From Herbaspirillum sp. ASV7 (GTDB taxonomy: Bacteria > Pseudomonadota > Gammaproteobacteria > Burkholderiales > Burkholderiaceae_D): 50,131 bases of DNA. The position numbers and the translations under genes were made by a program. Where the stretch lies: assembly GCF_016429215.1 (NCBI RefSeq), contig NZ_JAELUH010000037.1, positions 1 through 50,131 of the forward strand, given 5' to 3'. The notes beneath the pieces are model-generated. The model did not search any database, had not been told where the DNA came from, and saw only the letters and a list, made by a program, of their open reading frames with translations. Positions 33,712-42,106 of this stretch are shown here, one piece after another (position 1 is the first letter of the stretch; every line of letters begins with the position of its first letter).

Positions 33712-35255
33712 ACCCTGAAATGCGCCATCGTTGACATCAACACCCCGGAGTGGCTGGCCAGCGTGGCCGAGCTGGCGGCGGCCTGTTCCACCAGGGCGGC
33801 GTTCTGCTGGGCCATGTCGTTGATGTCGGCCACGGCCAGGCTGACTTCTTCTATGCTGCGTTTCTGGTCGTCGGTGGTCTGTTCGATCGAGGCGATCAAT
33901 TGCGATACCCGGGTGACGGACTCCACCACCGCGCTCATGACGCGTCCGGCGTCGTCCACCAGCGTGACGCCGGCGGAGATGTTTTCCTGCGAGGCAGCGA
34001 TGAGTTGCTGGATCTGGCGCGCCGCATGGCCGGAGCGGTCGGCCAGGGCCCGCACTTCCTGCGCCACCACGGCAAAGCCGCGTCCATGCGAGCCGGCGCG
34101 GGCGGCTTCGATGGCGGCATTGATGGCCAGGATATTGGTCTGCGCGGCAATGCCCTGGATCAGTTCGACAAAGCCGTGGATCTGCGCCGCCGAACGGGCA
34201 ATGCCATCCATGTTGCTCACCACCGAGGCGACGATGTTGCCGCCGTCTTGCGCGATGGTGGCCGCCTGGGCTGAGAACTTCGATGCGTGGGCGGCGTTCT
34301 CGGCGGTTTCGCGCACCGTCTGGGTCAGGGTCTGCATGGCTGCCGAGGTCTGTTGCAGTGATGCGGCCTGGCGCTCGGTGCGGGCCGACAGGTCCATGTT
34401 GCCATCCACCATCTCGCGTGACATCACGCTCATCTCACGGGCGCAATCCTGGGAGGCAGAGACGATCCTGAGCAGCGACTCGCGCATCTGCGCCATCGCG
34501 CCCAGCATGCTGCCGCCATGGCGGGCTTGTACCGCCACGCTCAGGTTGCCCGCCGAGATCTCGTGGGAGATGCGGGTGGCATAGTCCGGCTCGCCGCCCA
34601 TGCTATGCAGCACGCGGCCGAAGATGCCGTTGAGCAGCCAGGTCAGCGCGCCGCCGATGAGCAGCAGCGCCAGCAGCAGGATGCGCAGGCGCGACCACAC
34701 CACCTCGTTGATATCGTTGAGCAGGGTACCGGAGCTGACATACCAGTGCCAGGGCGCGAAGCCCTGCACATAGGTGATCTTGGGCAACTGCGCCTGGCCG
34801 TCCGGCGAGCGCACCATGTATTGCACGAAGCCGCCACCACCCGGATTGCCGGCGGCCACCATGTTGCGATAGAGCGGCTGGCCATGGGCGTCGAGGTAGT
34901 CGTGCATGTCCTGTCCGATCAGCTTGGGCAGGGTGGGGTGGGTCAACACCACTGGACGATCATCGATGAGGGTGACGTAGCCATTGCTGCCGTAGGTCAT
35001 CTTGGACATGGCCTGCAGGGCCATGCGGCGGGCCTGGGCATCGTCGAGCTGGCCGGCCTGCACCTGGGCATGGAATTGCCGCAGCACGGCCGAGGCGGCA
35101 TCGACCAGGTTGACCAGCCCGGCCTTGCGTTCATCCAGCAGGGAGGCGCGGGTGATATAGGCGCTGGCGGCGCCGATGAGGAGCATGCCCAGCCAGGTCG
35201 CCAGCAGGGCGAGACGGAGCTTGGTGTGCAGGCGGAGTTTGGCGGGATGGAACAT
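33702..35255 (-). CDS. Methyl-accepting chemotaxis protein with single Cache domain
   Basis: A 517-residue chemoreceptor. A first membrane span (about 13-33) is followed by a periplasmic sCache_2 domain (about 36-190; GYVTLIDDRPVVLTHPTLP, then GGGFVQYMVRSPDGQAQLPK and YVQGFAPWHWYVSSG). Next come a second span (about 192-212), a HAMP-like linker and a cytoplasmic signalling domain with the hairpin tip (INAAIEAARAGSHGRGFAVV). Cache receptors of this type often bind small organic acids. There is no C-terminal CheR-binding pentapeptide; the protein ends HFRVAA. It probably directs movement or pili toward substrates of nearby transporters (inference). Confidence 0.93.
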   Translation of the reverse strand: MFHPAKLRLHTKLRLALLATWLGMLLIGAASAYITRASLLDERKAGLVNLVDAASAVLRQFHAQVQAGQLDDAQARRMALQAMSKMTYGSNGYVTLIDDRPVVLTHPTLPKLIGQDMHDYLDAHGQPLYRNMVAAGNPGGGGFVQYMVRSPDGQAQLPKITYVQGFAPWHWYVSSGTLLNDINEVVWSRLRILLLALLLIGGALTWLLNGIFGRVLHSMGGEPDYATRISHEISAGNLSVAVQARHGGSMLGAMAQMRESLLRIVSASQDCAREMSVMSREMVDGNMDLSARTERQAASLQQTSAAMQTLTQTVRETAENAAHASKFSAQAATIAQDGGNIVASVVSNMDGIARSAAQIHGFVELIQGIAAQTNILAINAAIEAARAGSHGRGFAVVAQEVRALADRSGHAARQIQQLIAASQENISAGVTLVDDAGRVMSAVVESVTRVSQLIASIEQTTDDQKRSIEEVSLAVADINDMAQQNAALVEQAAASSATLASHSGVLMSTMAHFRVAA

Positions 35256-35685
35256 GGCAGGCTCATCGAGAGTGGCGGCGCGGCGATATCGTCCACCGGA
35301 ACCTGCGCGGCAAAAGCGGGCAGGCGGTCCGGCACCAGGAGCCCCGCGTGGTCAGGCCCTGTGGCTTGAATATAGCAATGCCGTCCCAATTCGAAAAATA
35401 CTGTTATCCGCTGTATCTATGCCTTTCAGGTATAGCTGGAAATTATTTCCCGTGTCCTGAAAAAGCTGCCCTGGCGTAGTAATACCGCTCAGCCAAGCGC
35501 GTTGCCAGCTCCGAAGCCTGCTTCGACTTTGATTGCGTCACGGCTGACCGTTCGTCCTGAGTAGCGGCGTAGCCGCGTATCGAAGGCGCAGCACGTTAAG
35601 GAGCGCCTTCGATACGGCCCTAGAGGGCCTACTCAGTCCGAACGGTTACAGATGGATTCAAGAGAACGTAAGAACGTATCAGCCC
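35256..35685. other. 430-base intergenic region without a gene
   Basis: No supported reading frame was found between the chemoreceptor and LysR genes. The left part (about 35380-35460) is AT-rich and likely holds the chemoreceptor promoter. The right part contains the REP-like doublet described separately. Base composition changes from about 45 percent GC near 35400 to higher values in the repeat. Confidence 0.6.
35547..35646. repeat. REP-like inverted doublet with internal stems
   Basis: Two copies of a ~43-base unit face each other (35547-35589 and 35603-35646) with a 13-base centre. Both share ACCGTTCG at the outer end, then CTGAGTAG, then CGTATCGAAGGCGC at the inner end. Each has its own small stem in the middle: CGGC-GTA-GCCG on the left and GGCCC-TAGA-GGGCC on the right. 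Stem sequence differs but pairing is kept. A GTAG tetranucleotide next to a short hairpin is the signature of REP elements mobilised by RAYT (TnpA-REP) proteins. No RAYT gene is in this window. Confidence 0.8.
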
Positions 35686-36576
35686 TTAGTCCGGCGTGAA
35701 TTTCTGCAGGAAGGCCATGAAATTCTCCAGCGTCGGCGAGCGGTTTTCATCGCTCCAGACGAATTCGACGTCGTAGGAAGACGACAGGTCGGGGTGTTCG
35801 AACAGCACCACGTCGCGCGGGCAGTTGAAGCGCGAGGCGTCCGAGACGATGGAGTAGCCCATGCCCGCCGCTACCAAACCCAGGATGGTGGAGACGTCGC
35901 TGCCCAGTTGCACCAGCTTGGGCGAGAAGCCGGCCAGCAGGCATTGGTGGATCAGGAAATCGTAATAGCGCGGTGAGCGCGTGCGCGGAAACCAGATGCA
36001 GGGTTCGTCGCGCAAGTCCTTGAGCCGCGCCGGCGGCCGCCTGGCCATGGGGCTGCTGGCCGGGATTGCCAGCAGCAGGCGATTGCGGAAGATGGTGAAG
36101 CCCTGCAGGTGGGCGTCCTCATCGGTGCGCCAGGCCAGGAAGCCGCCATCGAGCGTGCCGTTGCGGATGTCGTCGAGCTGCTTGGCCGACATCGAGGGCT
36201 CCAGCAGCAGGGCTACGCTGGGATGGGCTTGGCGGAATTTCTGCAGGGGTTTGAGCAGCGCCGGGTGCCAGGTGTAGTTGGGCGTCATGCCGATGCGCAA
36301 GGAACCCAGTTGGCCGGAGCTGATGCGGGAGATGCGCTCCTTGGCTTCTTCCAGGTCCTGCAGCAGGCGCTCGGCATCCTTGTGGAACTGCTGGCCGGCG
36401 GCGGTCAGGGTGACCCCGCGCGCACCGCGCACGAACAGGGCCGCGCCCAGTTCGTCTTCCAGGTCCATGATCTGGCGGCTCAATGCGGGCTGGGCGATAT
36501 TGAGGCGACGCGAGGCCTCGGCCACGCTGCCGTGGTTGGCCACGGCCGAGAAGTAACGCAGGTGACGGATTTCCAT
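35686..36576 (-). CDS. LysR-family transcriptional regulator
   Basis: A 296-residue LysR regulator (MEIRHLRYFSAVANHGSVAEASRRLNIAQPALSRQIMDLEDELG, then an effector domain from about residue 90). The N-terminus is of the CatM/BenM/TfdS-like style. It is divergent from an MHS-family permease gene with a 134-base AT-rich gap that contains an inverted repeat, so that permease is the likely target, with the ArgE-type deacylase as a possible second target. The effector is not predictable. Confidence 0.92.
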   Translation of the reverse strand: MEIRHLRYFSAVANHGSVAEASRRLNIAQPALSRQIMDLEDELGAALFVRGARGVTLTAAGQQFHKDAERLLQDLEEAKERISRISSGQLGSLRIGMTPNYTWHPALLKPLQKFRQAHPSVALLLEPSMSAKQLDDIRNGTLDGGFLAWRTDEDAHLQGFTIFRNRLLLAIPASSPMARRPPARLKDLRDEPCIWFPRTRSPRYYDFLIHQCLLAGFSPKLVQLGSDVSTILGLVAAGMGYSIVSDASRFNCPRDVVLFEHPDLSSSYDVEFVWSDENRSPTLENFMAFLQKFTPD

Positions 36577-36616
36577 GTCCTGGCTCCCTATGCTTTGGAG
36601 GTATACAAGAATATAA

Positions 36617-36638
36617 ATATGCTATTTGTGAGGCATAT
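36617..36638. promoter_or_regulatory. Operator candidate for the LysR/MHS divergent pair
   Basis: ATATGC (36617-36622) and GCATAT (36633-36638) are separated by 10 bases in a strongly AT-rich stretch between the two starts. The dyad spacing suits a LysR dimer site. Confidence 0.5.
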
Positions 36639-36710
36639 CTTAGTTGCCTATACTCCGTTTGCCAATCGCCTGCCATGTCTTCCCATGGCGGCTACAACAC
36701 GGAGAGGACA

Positions 36711-38024
36711 ATGATGGAGAGCACCCGGATAGAGACTGAACACGTCGGCATGGCTGCAGCCGTGCCGGTGGAACGAAAATCGCAATCCCGACGCGCGGCC
36801 ATCGCCGCCACCATGGGCAACCTGCTGGAAATCTACGACTTCATTGCCTACGGCATCTTCGCCGTGCCGATCTCCAAGACCTTCTTTGCCCTGCAATCGG
36901 ACACGATGGCGCTGATCCTGACCTTCGCCACCTTCGGTGTGGGCTTCATCGCCCGGCCCATCGGGGCGCTGGTCATCGGCGCCTATGCTGACCGGGTGGG
37001 GCGCAAGAAGGGCATGAGCCTGACCATCCTGCTCATGGCCACCGGTACGGCGGTGATCGCCTTCTGTCCCGGCTACGCCAGCATCGGCCTGGCCGCGCCC
37101 GTGATCGTGGTGATCGGGCGGCTGATACAGGGCTTTTCAGCCGGTGGCGAGGTCGGCGGCGCCGTGGCCATGTTGCATGAGAATGCACCCGGCGGGCAAC
37201 GCGGCCTGTATGCGGCCTTCCAGCAGATGTCGCAGGGCTGTGGCGTATTGGTGGCGGGCCTGATCGGCTTGCTGCTCTCCAGCGTCTTCACGCAGGAGCA
37301 AATCTTCGGCGGTGCCTGGCGCCTGGCCTTCGTGCTGGGGCTGCTGATCGCCCCGGTGGGTATCTACATCCGCCGCACCGTGGCCGAGACGCCGGAATTC
37401 CTGACCAACGCCCATCACAAGAAACCGCCGGTGGGCAGCACGTTGATGAAACACTATCGCACCATCGGCATGGGGGTGCTGATCATGCTGTTCTGGACCA
37501 TCGCTACCTACATCTCCAATTATTTTTCCACCTATGCGGTGCGTGAATTGCACCTGAGCCTGCAGGAGAGCTATCTCGGCCAGATCGCCTACGGAGTGAC
37601 CATGCTGGCCTGCTGTCCGCTGGTGGGCATGATGAGCGACCGCATCGGCCGCAAGACACCGATGCTCTTCGGTACCTTGCTCACCGCCGTGCTGGCTTAT
37701 CCGCTGTTCGACCTGCTGACCCTGTGGCCGTCCCTGGCCTCGCTGATCCTGGTGCAGGTCACCATCGGCGCCTTGCTGGCCTGCTATGCGAGCTGCGCTT
37801 CCAGCGTGTTGGGCGAACTCTTTCCGACCAGCATCCGCGTGACCGGTGTGGCGATCTCGTATGCCATCGGCGTGATGGTGTTCGGCGGCTTCACGCCGGT
37901 CATCGTGACCTGGCTGATCGACCTGACCGGCGACAAGCTGGCTATCGCCTACTACCTGATCGCGGCGGCCATTTTCAGTTGTATTCCTGTTCTCCTGGTG
38001 CGTGATCGTCACGCCGACGTGTGA
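36711..38024 (+). CDS. MFS transporter, metabolite:H+ symporter (MHS) family
   Basis: A 437-residue, 12-span permease of the ProP/KgtP/ShiA branch. The MHS marks are RAAIAATMGNLLEIYDFIAYGIFA in helix 1, RPIGALVIGAYADRVGRKKGM (motif A) and GRLIQGFSAGGEVGGAVAMLHENAP. Relatives take up dicarboxylates, tricarboxylates, shikimate or betaine. GGAGAGG lies directly before two consecutive ATGs (36711, 36714); an in-frame start at 36675 adds a weak N-terminus. A strong terminator follows at 38044-38093, so the ArgE-type gene beyond probably has its own promoter. Confidence 0.9.
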   Translation: MMESTRIETEHVGMAAAVPVERKSQSRRAAIAATMGNLLEIYDFIAYGIFAVPISKTFFALQSDTMALILTFATFGVGFIARPIGALVIGAYADRVGRKKGMSLTILLMATGTAVIAFCPGYASIGLAAPVIVVIGRLIQGFSAGGEVGGAVAMLHENAPGGQRGLYAAFQQMSQGCGVLVAGLIGLLLSSVFTQEQIFGGAWRLAFVLGLLIAPVGIYIRRTVAETPEFLTNAHHKKPPVGSTLMKHYRTIGMGVLIMLFWTIATYISNYFSTYAVRELHLSLQESYLGQIAYGVTMLACCPLVGMMSDRIGRKTPMLFGTLLTAVLAYPLFDLLTLWPSLASLILVQVTIGALLACYASCASSVLGELFPTSIRVTGVAISYAIGVMVFGGFTPVIVTWLIDLTGDKLAIAYYLIAAAIFSCIPVLLVRDRHADV

Positions 38025-38043
38025 ATCCATGGTTCTGTGTGTT

Positions 38044-38093
38044 GGCGACTCTCCCATGGGCCGGTAGTCTGGCACGAGAGTCGCCTTTTTTTT
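38044..38093 (+). terminator. Intrinsic terminator of the MHS permease gene
   Basis: A 9-bp stem (GGCGACTCT 38044-38052 with AGAGTCGCC 38077-38085) and a 24-base loop are followed by eight T (38086-38093). It is a textbook factor-independent terminator, 20 bases after the permease stop and only 8 bases before the first candidate ATG of the next gene. Confidence 0.92.
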
Positions 38094-38101
38094 CGATAGC
38101 T

Positions 38102-39331
38102 ATGTCGTCCAACCATCCATCCTCCCCGTCATCCTTGTCAGCCCCGACGCAGCCCGGGCTGCGCCTGATGCCGGACCAGCGCTCCATCGATATCCTGCGC
38201 CAGCTGATCGCCTTCGATACCGTGAGCCGCCATTCCAACCTGCAGATGATCGATTTCATCCAGGACTACCTGCGCCAGCGCAAGATCACCACCCGCATCA
38301 CCTTCGACGACGACCGCCGCAAGGCCAACCTGTTTGCCACCGTCGGCCAGGGCAAGGGACGCGGCATCATCCTCTCGGGGCATACCGACGTGGTGCCGGT
38401 GGATGGGCAGGACTGGCACTCCGATCCCTTCGTGCTGAGCGAGCGCGATGGCCGCTACTACGGCCGTGGTGCCTGCGACATGAAGGCCTTCATCGCCATT
38501 GCACTGGCCAAGGTCGATGCGATGCTGGAATCCGATTCGGCCACGCCCTTCCACCTGGCCTTTTCGTATGACGAGGAAGTCGGTTGTCTGGGTGTGCATC
38601 GTCTGCTGGAAGACCTGGCGCGGCAGCAGTTGCAGGTGCTGGGCTGCGTGGTGGGCGAGCCCACCAACATGCAGATGAAGACCGGCCACAAGGGCAAGCG
38701 CGCCTTCCGCTGCCAGGTCACCGGCCGCAGCGCGCATTCGTCCACGCCGCAGGCGGCGGTCAATGCGATCGAGTACGGCAGCGAACTGGTGGCCTTCCTG
38801 CGGGCGCAGTCGCGCGAGCTGGAGCAAGGGCCGCATGACCCGCTGTTCGATGTGCCCCACACCACCATGACGACCACGCTGTTCAATGCCGGCATTGCCA
38901 CCAATACGATCCCGGCCAGTTCCGAATTCGTGTTCGAGTATCGCTACCTGCCGGTGCAGGATCCGGCACCCATCGATCAGCGCATCCGTCATTACATCGA
39001 CAGCGTGCTGCTGCCGGAGATGCGCCAGAAAGCCGAGGAGTCAAGCATCAGCCTGCAGCCCTGCATCGACTATCCGGCCCTGGAAACCCCGCCCGGGGCC
39101 GAGATCGGCAAGATCGTCGCGGCCCGTGCGGTGCCGGGCCAGCAGAGCAAGGTCGGCTTCGGCACCGAGGCGGGCATCTTCGGCAAGCATGGCATCGACT
39201 CGGTCATCTGCGGGCCGGGTGATATCAACCACGCCCATCGCCCGGATGAATTCGTCACGGCTGAACAACTGGTGCTGTGCGAGGACTTCATCGATGGACT
39301 GATCGCGGATATGGCGGCACGTCCGGTCTGA
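38102..39331 (+). CDS. argE: M20-family deacylase, acetylornithine deacetylase type
   Basis: A 409-residue M20 metallohydrolase. Zinc-site blocks are SGHTDVVPVDGQDW, GRGACDMKAFIA, SYDEEVGCLGV, and the closing INHAHRPDEFV. A central dimerisation domain lies at about 200-310. ArgE-type enzymes release acetate from N-acetylornithine, but catabolic relatives deacylate other N-acyl amino acids. The start is uncertain: ATG 38102 gives 409 residues with a Ser/Pro-rich N-terminus, while ATG 38168 gives 387, nearer the family size. Neither has a good ribosome site. It lies directly after a strong terminator and next to an MHS permease, so a scavenging role is possible. Confidence 0.85.
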   Translation: MSSNHPSSPSSLSAPTQPGLRLMPDQRSIDILRQLIAFDTVSRHSNLQMIDFIQDYLRQRKITTRITFDDDRRKANLFATVGQGKGRGIILSGHTDVVPVDGQDWHSDPFVLSERDGRYYGRGACDMKAFIAIALAKVDAMLESDSATPFHLAFSYDEEVGCLGVHRLLEDLARQQLQVLGCVVGEPTNMQMKTGHKGKRAFRCQVTGRSAHSSTPQAAVNAIEYGSELVAFLRAQSRELEQGPHDPLFDVPHTTMTTTLFNAGIATNTIPASSEFVFEYRYLPVQDPAPIDQRIRHYIDSVLLPEMRQKAEESSISLQPCIDYPALETPPGAEIGKIVAARAVPGQQSKVGFGTEAGIFGKHGIDSVICGPGDINHAHRPDEFVTAEQLVLCEDFIDGLIADMAARPV

Positions 39332-39339
39332 TGCGCCCT

Positions 39340-39359
39340 GGCGCGCCTGGACGCGCGCC
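39340..39359. terminator. Possible terminator between argE and nodT
   Basis: GGCGCGC (39340-39346) pairs with GCGCGCC (39353-39359) around a 6-base loop. A CTTTTTCTC stretch follows about 15 bases later. It lies between convergent genes; strength is uncertain. Confidence 0.4.
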
Positions 39360-39389
39360 GGTGTTTCGCGCAGCTCTTTTTCTCTCCTA

Positions 39390-40835
39390 CTACCAACCGC
39401 CCCCCAGGGCGCGGAAGGTTCCCACACTGGCCCGTGCCGCATCGGCCTGGGCCAGCGCCAGCTGGTCGCGGGCATCGAGCAATTGGCGTTGCTGCTGCAG
39501 TACCTCGACCTGGCTGGTGGCACCGCCGTCGAAGGCTTCGCGCGCGGCGGCCAGGGCGTCAGCGGTGGCGGCGCGACGCGCCTGCAGGGCCTGCAGGCGG
39601 TCATCGAGCTGGGTCTCGGTGACCAGGGCATTCTCCACATCCTCGGTGGCCTTGAGCATGGCCTGGCGGAAGCGTGCCAGCGCTTCTGCATTGGCACCGC
39701 GTGCCTGTGCCACTTCCGCATCGACCCGACCAAAATCGAACAGGCGCCAGCGCAGGCCGACCGCCGCCAGCGGCTGGAAGGTCTGGCTGGACAGCGTCAG
39801 GCTGGACAGGCTCTCGAAGCCCAGTAGTCCCGACAGCGACAGCTTGGGGTAGTACTCGGCCATGGCCACGCCGATGCGTGCATGGGAGGCCGCCAGTCGC
39901 CGCTCGGCGGCCATCACGTCGGGGCGGCGGCGCAGCAGCGCGGCCGGTGCGGGCAAGGTGGACAGCGCCGGTGCCGTGGCGATCGGGCGGGCGCTGCCGG
40001 TCAGCGCGGCGGCGCTGCTGCCCGGTACCTGGCCCATCAGGACGTCCAGCCGGTTGCGCTGCAGTTCGATCAGGGTACGCAAGGGCGTCAGCGCCGCGCG
40101 GGCGCTGGCCAGTTGTGCCTGCGCCAGGGCCAGTTCGCGCCGGTTGTCCAGGCCATCCTGCAGGCGCAGGCTGACCAGTTCGCTCAGGCGGCTGTCGGTG
40201 GCGATCTCTTCTTTGGTGATGGCCAGTCTTGCCTGCGCGCCGCGCAGGCTGAAGTAGGCGTCGGCGGCTTCGGCGGCAATGGCCACCCGCACGCCCAGGC
40301 CGTCGGCGGCGGCCGCTTCGGCACTGGCCTGGTCGGCATCGCGCTGGCGATGCAGGCCGCCGAAGAGGTCGGCTTCCCAGCTGGCCCCGGCGCCCAGGTC
40401 GTAGAGGGTCTGGTTGCGCTGGTAGCCGGGCTGGTGGCTGGCGATTTCACCCAGGGGGCTGCGCAGGGATTGCCGTTCACGCGCCGCCTGCGCAGTGACG
40501 CTGCCGCTGGGCAGCAGCGCCGCATCGGCCAGACCAGCCACCGCGCGTGCTTGCTGCACCCTGGCCAGCGCGGCCTGCAGGTCCAGGTTCTGGGCCAGCA
40601 CGCGATCGATGATCTGGTCCAGCACCGGATCCTGGAAGCGCGACCACCACTGGCGCAGGGTCTCCTGCTGCGCTGTCGCCGATTCTTCTACCGAGCCCGT
40701 CGGCGCGTGGGCGTAGCGCGCCGGCAACGCCTGGCCATCCGGGAGCGGGGCGGGCGGGTGGTAGTCCGGCACGGTAGCGCAGGCGGCCAGCAGGGCGCTG
40801 GAGAGGGGGGCGAGTAGCCATTTGGAGGGGCGCAT
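39390..40835 (-). CDS. NodT-family outer-membrane efflux lipoprotein
   Basis: A 481-residue TolC-like outer-membrane factor. A lipoprotein signal peptide ends in LLAAC (lipid-modified Cys19). Two OEP domains follow with the long helical segments (for example LQAALARVQQARAVAGLADAALLPSG and AALLRRRPDVMAAERRLAASHARIGVA). It forms the outer-membrane channel of a tripartite pump. It is divergent from emrA/emrB, so the three products probably make one system. AAGGAAAG lies before the ATG. The shared 182-base gap contains palindromes at 40865-40916. Confidence 0.92.
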   Translation of the reverse strand: MRPSKWLLAPLSSALLAACATVPDYHPPAPLPDGQALPARYAHAPTGSVEESATAQQETLRQWWSRFQDPVLDQIIDRVLAQNLDLQAALARVQQARAVAGLADAALLPSGSVTAQAARERQSLRSPLGEIASHQPGYQRNQTLYDLGAGASWEADLFGGLHRQRDADQASAEAAAADGLGVRVAIAAEAADAYFSLRGAQARLAITKEEIATDSRLSELVSLRLQDGLDNRRELALAQAQLASARAALTPLRTLIELQRNRLDVLMGQVPGSSAAALTGSARPIATAPALSTLPAPAALLRRRPDVMAAERRLAASHARIGVAMAEYYPKLSLSGLLGFESLSSLTLSSQTFQPLAAVGLRWRLFDFGRVDAEVAQARGANAEALARFRQAMLKATEDVENALVTETQLDDRLQALQARRAATADALAAAREAFDGGATSQVEVLQQQRQLLDARDQLALAQADAARASVGTFRALGGGW

Positions 40836-40864
40836 GAGCTTTCCTTTTTGCAGAGCGGGCAGAT

Positions 40865-40916
40865 AGTTACTTGCAATTCGATAGTCACAAGTGTAAAGTA
40901 ACTTTCAAATTGAAAG
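40865..40916. promoter_or_regulatory. emrA promoter flanked by inverted repeats
   Basis: TTGCAA (40871-40876) and TAAAGT (40894-40899), 17 bases apart, form a good sigma-70 promoter for emrA. Inverted repeat AGTTACTT (40865-40872) / AAGTAACT (40896-40903) brackets the two promoter boxes. A perfect CTTTCAA-A-TTGAAAG palindrome (40902-40916) follows. Occupancy by a repressor would block RNA polymerase. The HxlR protein at 43793 is the obvious candidate. Confidence 0.65.
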
Positions 40917-40949
40917 CAACTGGTTTTTATCCAGCCGGCTTTCAACCGC

Positions 40950-40976
40950 TTTCCCGGTTTCCGGGTTTCCCGGTTT
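40950..40976 (+). repeat. Short direct repeat in the emrA leader
   Basis: TTTCCCGGTTT occurs at 40950-40960 and again at 40966-40976, separated by CCGGG. The unit lies between the promoter and the emrA start at 41018. No function is evident. Confidence 0.5.
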
Positions 40977-41017
40977 ATCTCCCGACAACATTTCTCTCTT
41001 TGCAAGGAGCCCTGTCC

Positions 41018-42106
41018 ATGTCCTCCACCACCCCTCCCGCAGGCGACGCGCCCCTCCAGCGTCGGCGCGCCGGCGGCAAACTCCAGCTGGCCATGGCCGT
41101 CGCCGTGGTCGCTGGCCTGGCCGTACTGTTCTATGGATGGCACTGGTGGCACACCGGTCGTTTCATCGAAGACACCGATGACGCCTATATCGGTGGCGAC
41201 ATCACCGTCATCAGCGCCAAGGTGCCCGGCTACATCGCCACCGTGAAGGTGACCGACAACCAGCTGGTGCATGCCGGCGACCTGCTGGTGCAGCTGGACG
41301 ACAGCGACTACCGCGCAGCCCTGGCCAAGGCCGATGGCCTGGTGGCGGCACGCAAGGCCGAGATCGCCAACCTGGAAGCCACCCGTGCGGTGCAGACTTC
41401 GCTGATCGCCCAGGCCCGTGCCGGCGTCGATGCCAGCCGCGCCGAGACCGTCCGCGCCCAGGAAGATGACCGTCGTTTCGAGCGTCTGGTCACACGGGCG
41501 GCGGTGTCGGTACAGAGCGCGCAGAAGGCTAACGCCGACTTCCTCCAGGCCACCGCCAACGGCCAGAAGGCCGAGGCTGCGCTGGCCGTGGCCACGCGCC
41601 AGCTGGCGGTGATCGATACCCAGCATGAGCAGGCCGTGGCCGCGCTGGCGCAGGCCAGTGCCGAGCGCGATACGGCGGCGCTGAACCTGCGCTATACCGA
41701 GCTGCGCGCCCCCATCGACGGCGTGGTCGGCAACCGCCATGCACGCCAGGGCGCCTATGCCGCCACGGCGGTGCAGTTGATGTCCATCGTGCCGGCACGT
41801 GGCCTGTGGGTCGATGCCAATTTCAAGGAGAGCCAGCTGGCCCGCATCAAGCCCGGCAATGCGGCCACCATCGAGGCTGATGCGGTGCCGGGTCACGTCT
41901 TCCATGGCCATGTGGCCAGCGTGGCGCCGGCCACCGGTGCGCAGTTCAGCATCCTGCCGCCGGAGAACGCCACCGGCAACTTCACCAAGATCGTGCAGCG
42001 CGTGCCGGTGCGCATCCTGCTCGATAACGCCGATGGCGTGCTGGATGCCTTGCGTCCGGGCCTGTCGGTGGTGGCCCGTGTCGATGGCCGGGGGCAGGGT
42101 TCATGA
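41018..42106 (+). CDS. emrA: HlyD/EmrA-type membrane fusion protein
   Basis: A 362-residue periplasmic adaptor. One N-terminal membrane span (about 24-42) is followed by the EmrA start FIEDTDDAYIGGDITVISAKVPGYI, a helical hairpin, and the lipoyl/beta-barrel half (LRYTELRAPIDGVVGNRHARQGAYAA). It links the inner-membrane EmrB-like pump to the NodT-like outer channel. The start at 41018 has AAGGAG (41004-41009) 8 bases upstream; the in-frame extension to 40871 lies in the promoter. The stop overlaps emrB's start (ATGA at 42103), indicating coupling. Confidence 0.92.
   Translation: MSSTTPPAGDAPLQRRRAGGKLQLAMAVAVVAGLAVLFYGWHWWHTGRFIEDTDDAYIGGDITVISAKVPGYIATVKVTDNQLVHAGDLLVQLDDSDYRAALAKADGLVAARKAEIANLEATRAVQTSLIAQARAGVDASRAETVRAQEDDRRFERLVTRAAVSVQSAQKANADFLQATANGQKAEAALAVATRQLAVIDTQHEQAVAALAQASAERDTAALNLRYTELRAPIDGVVGNRHARQGAYAATAVQLMSIVPARGLWVDANFKESQLARIKPGNAATIEADAVPGHVFHGHVASVAPATGAQFSILPPENATGNFTKIVQRVPVRILLDNADGVLDALRPGLSVVARVDGRGQGS

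Noticed and set aside
32644-34584. Long open plus-strand frame across an MFS gene and the antisense of the chemoreceptor
   Set aside because: It crosses two convergent, well-supported genes and has low-complexity Ala/Gly/Arg composition.
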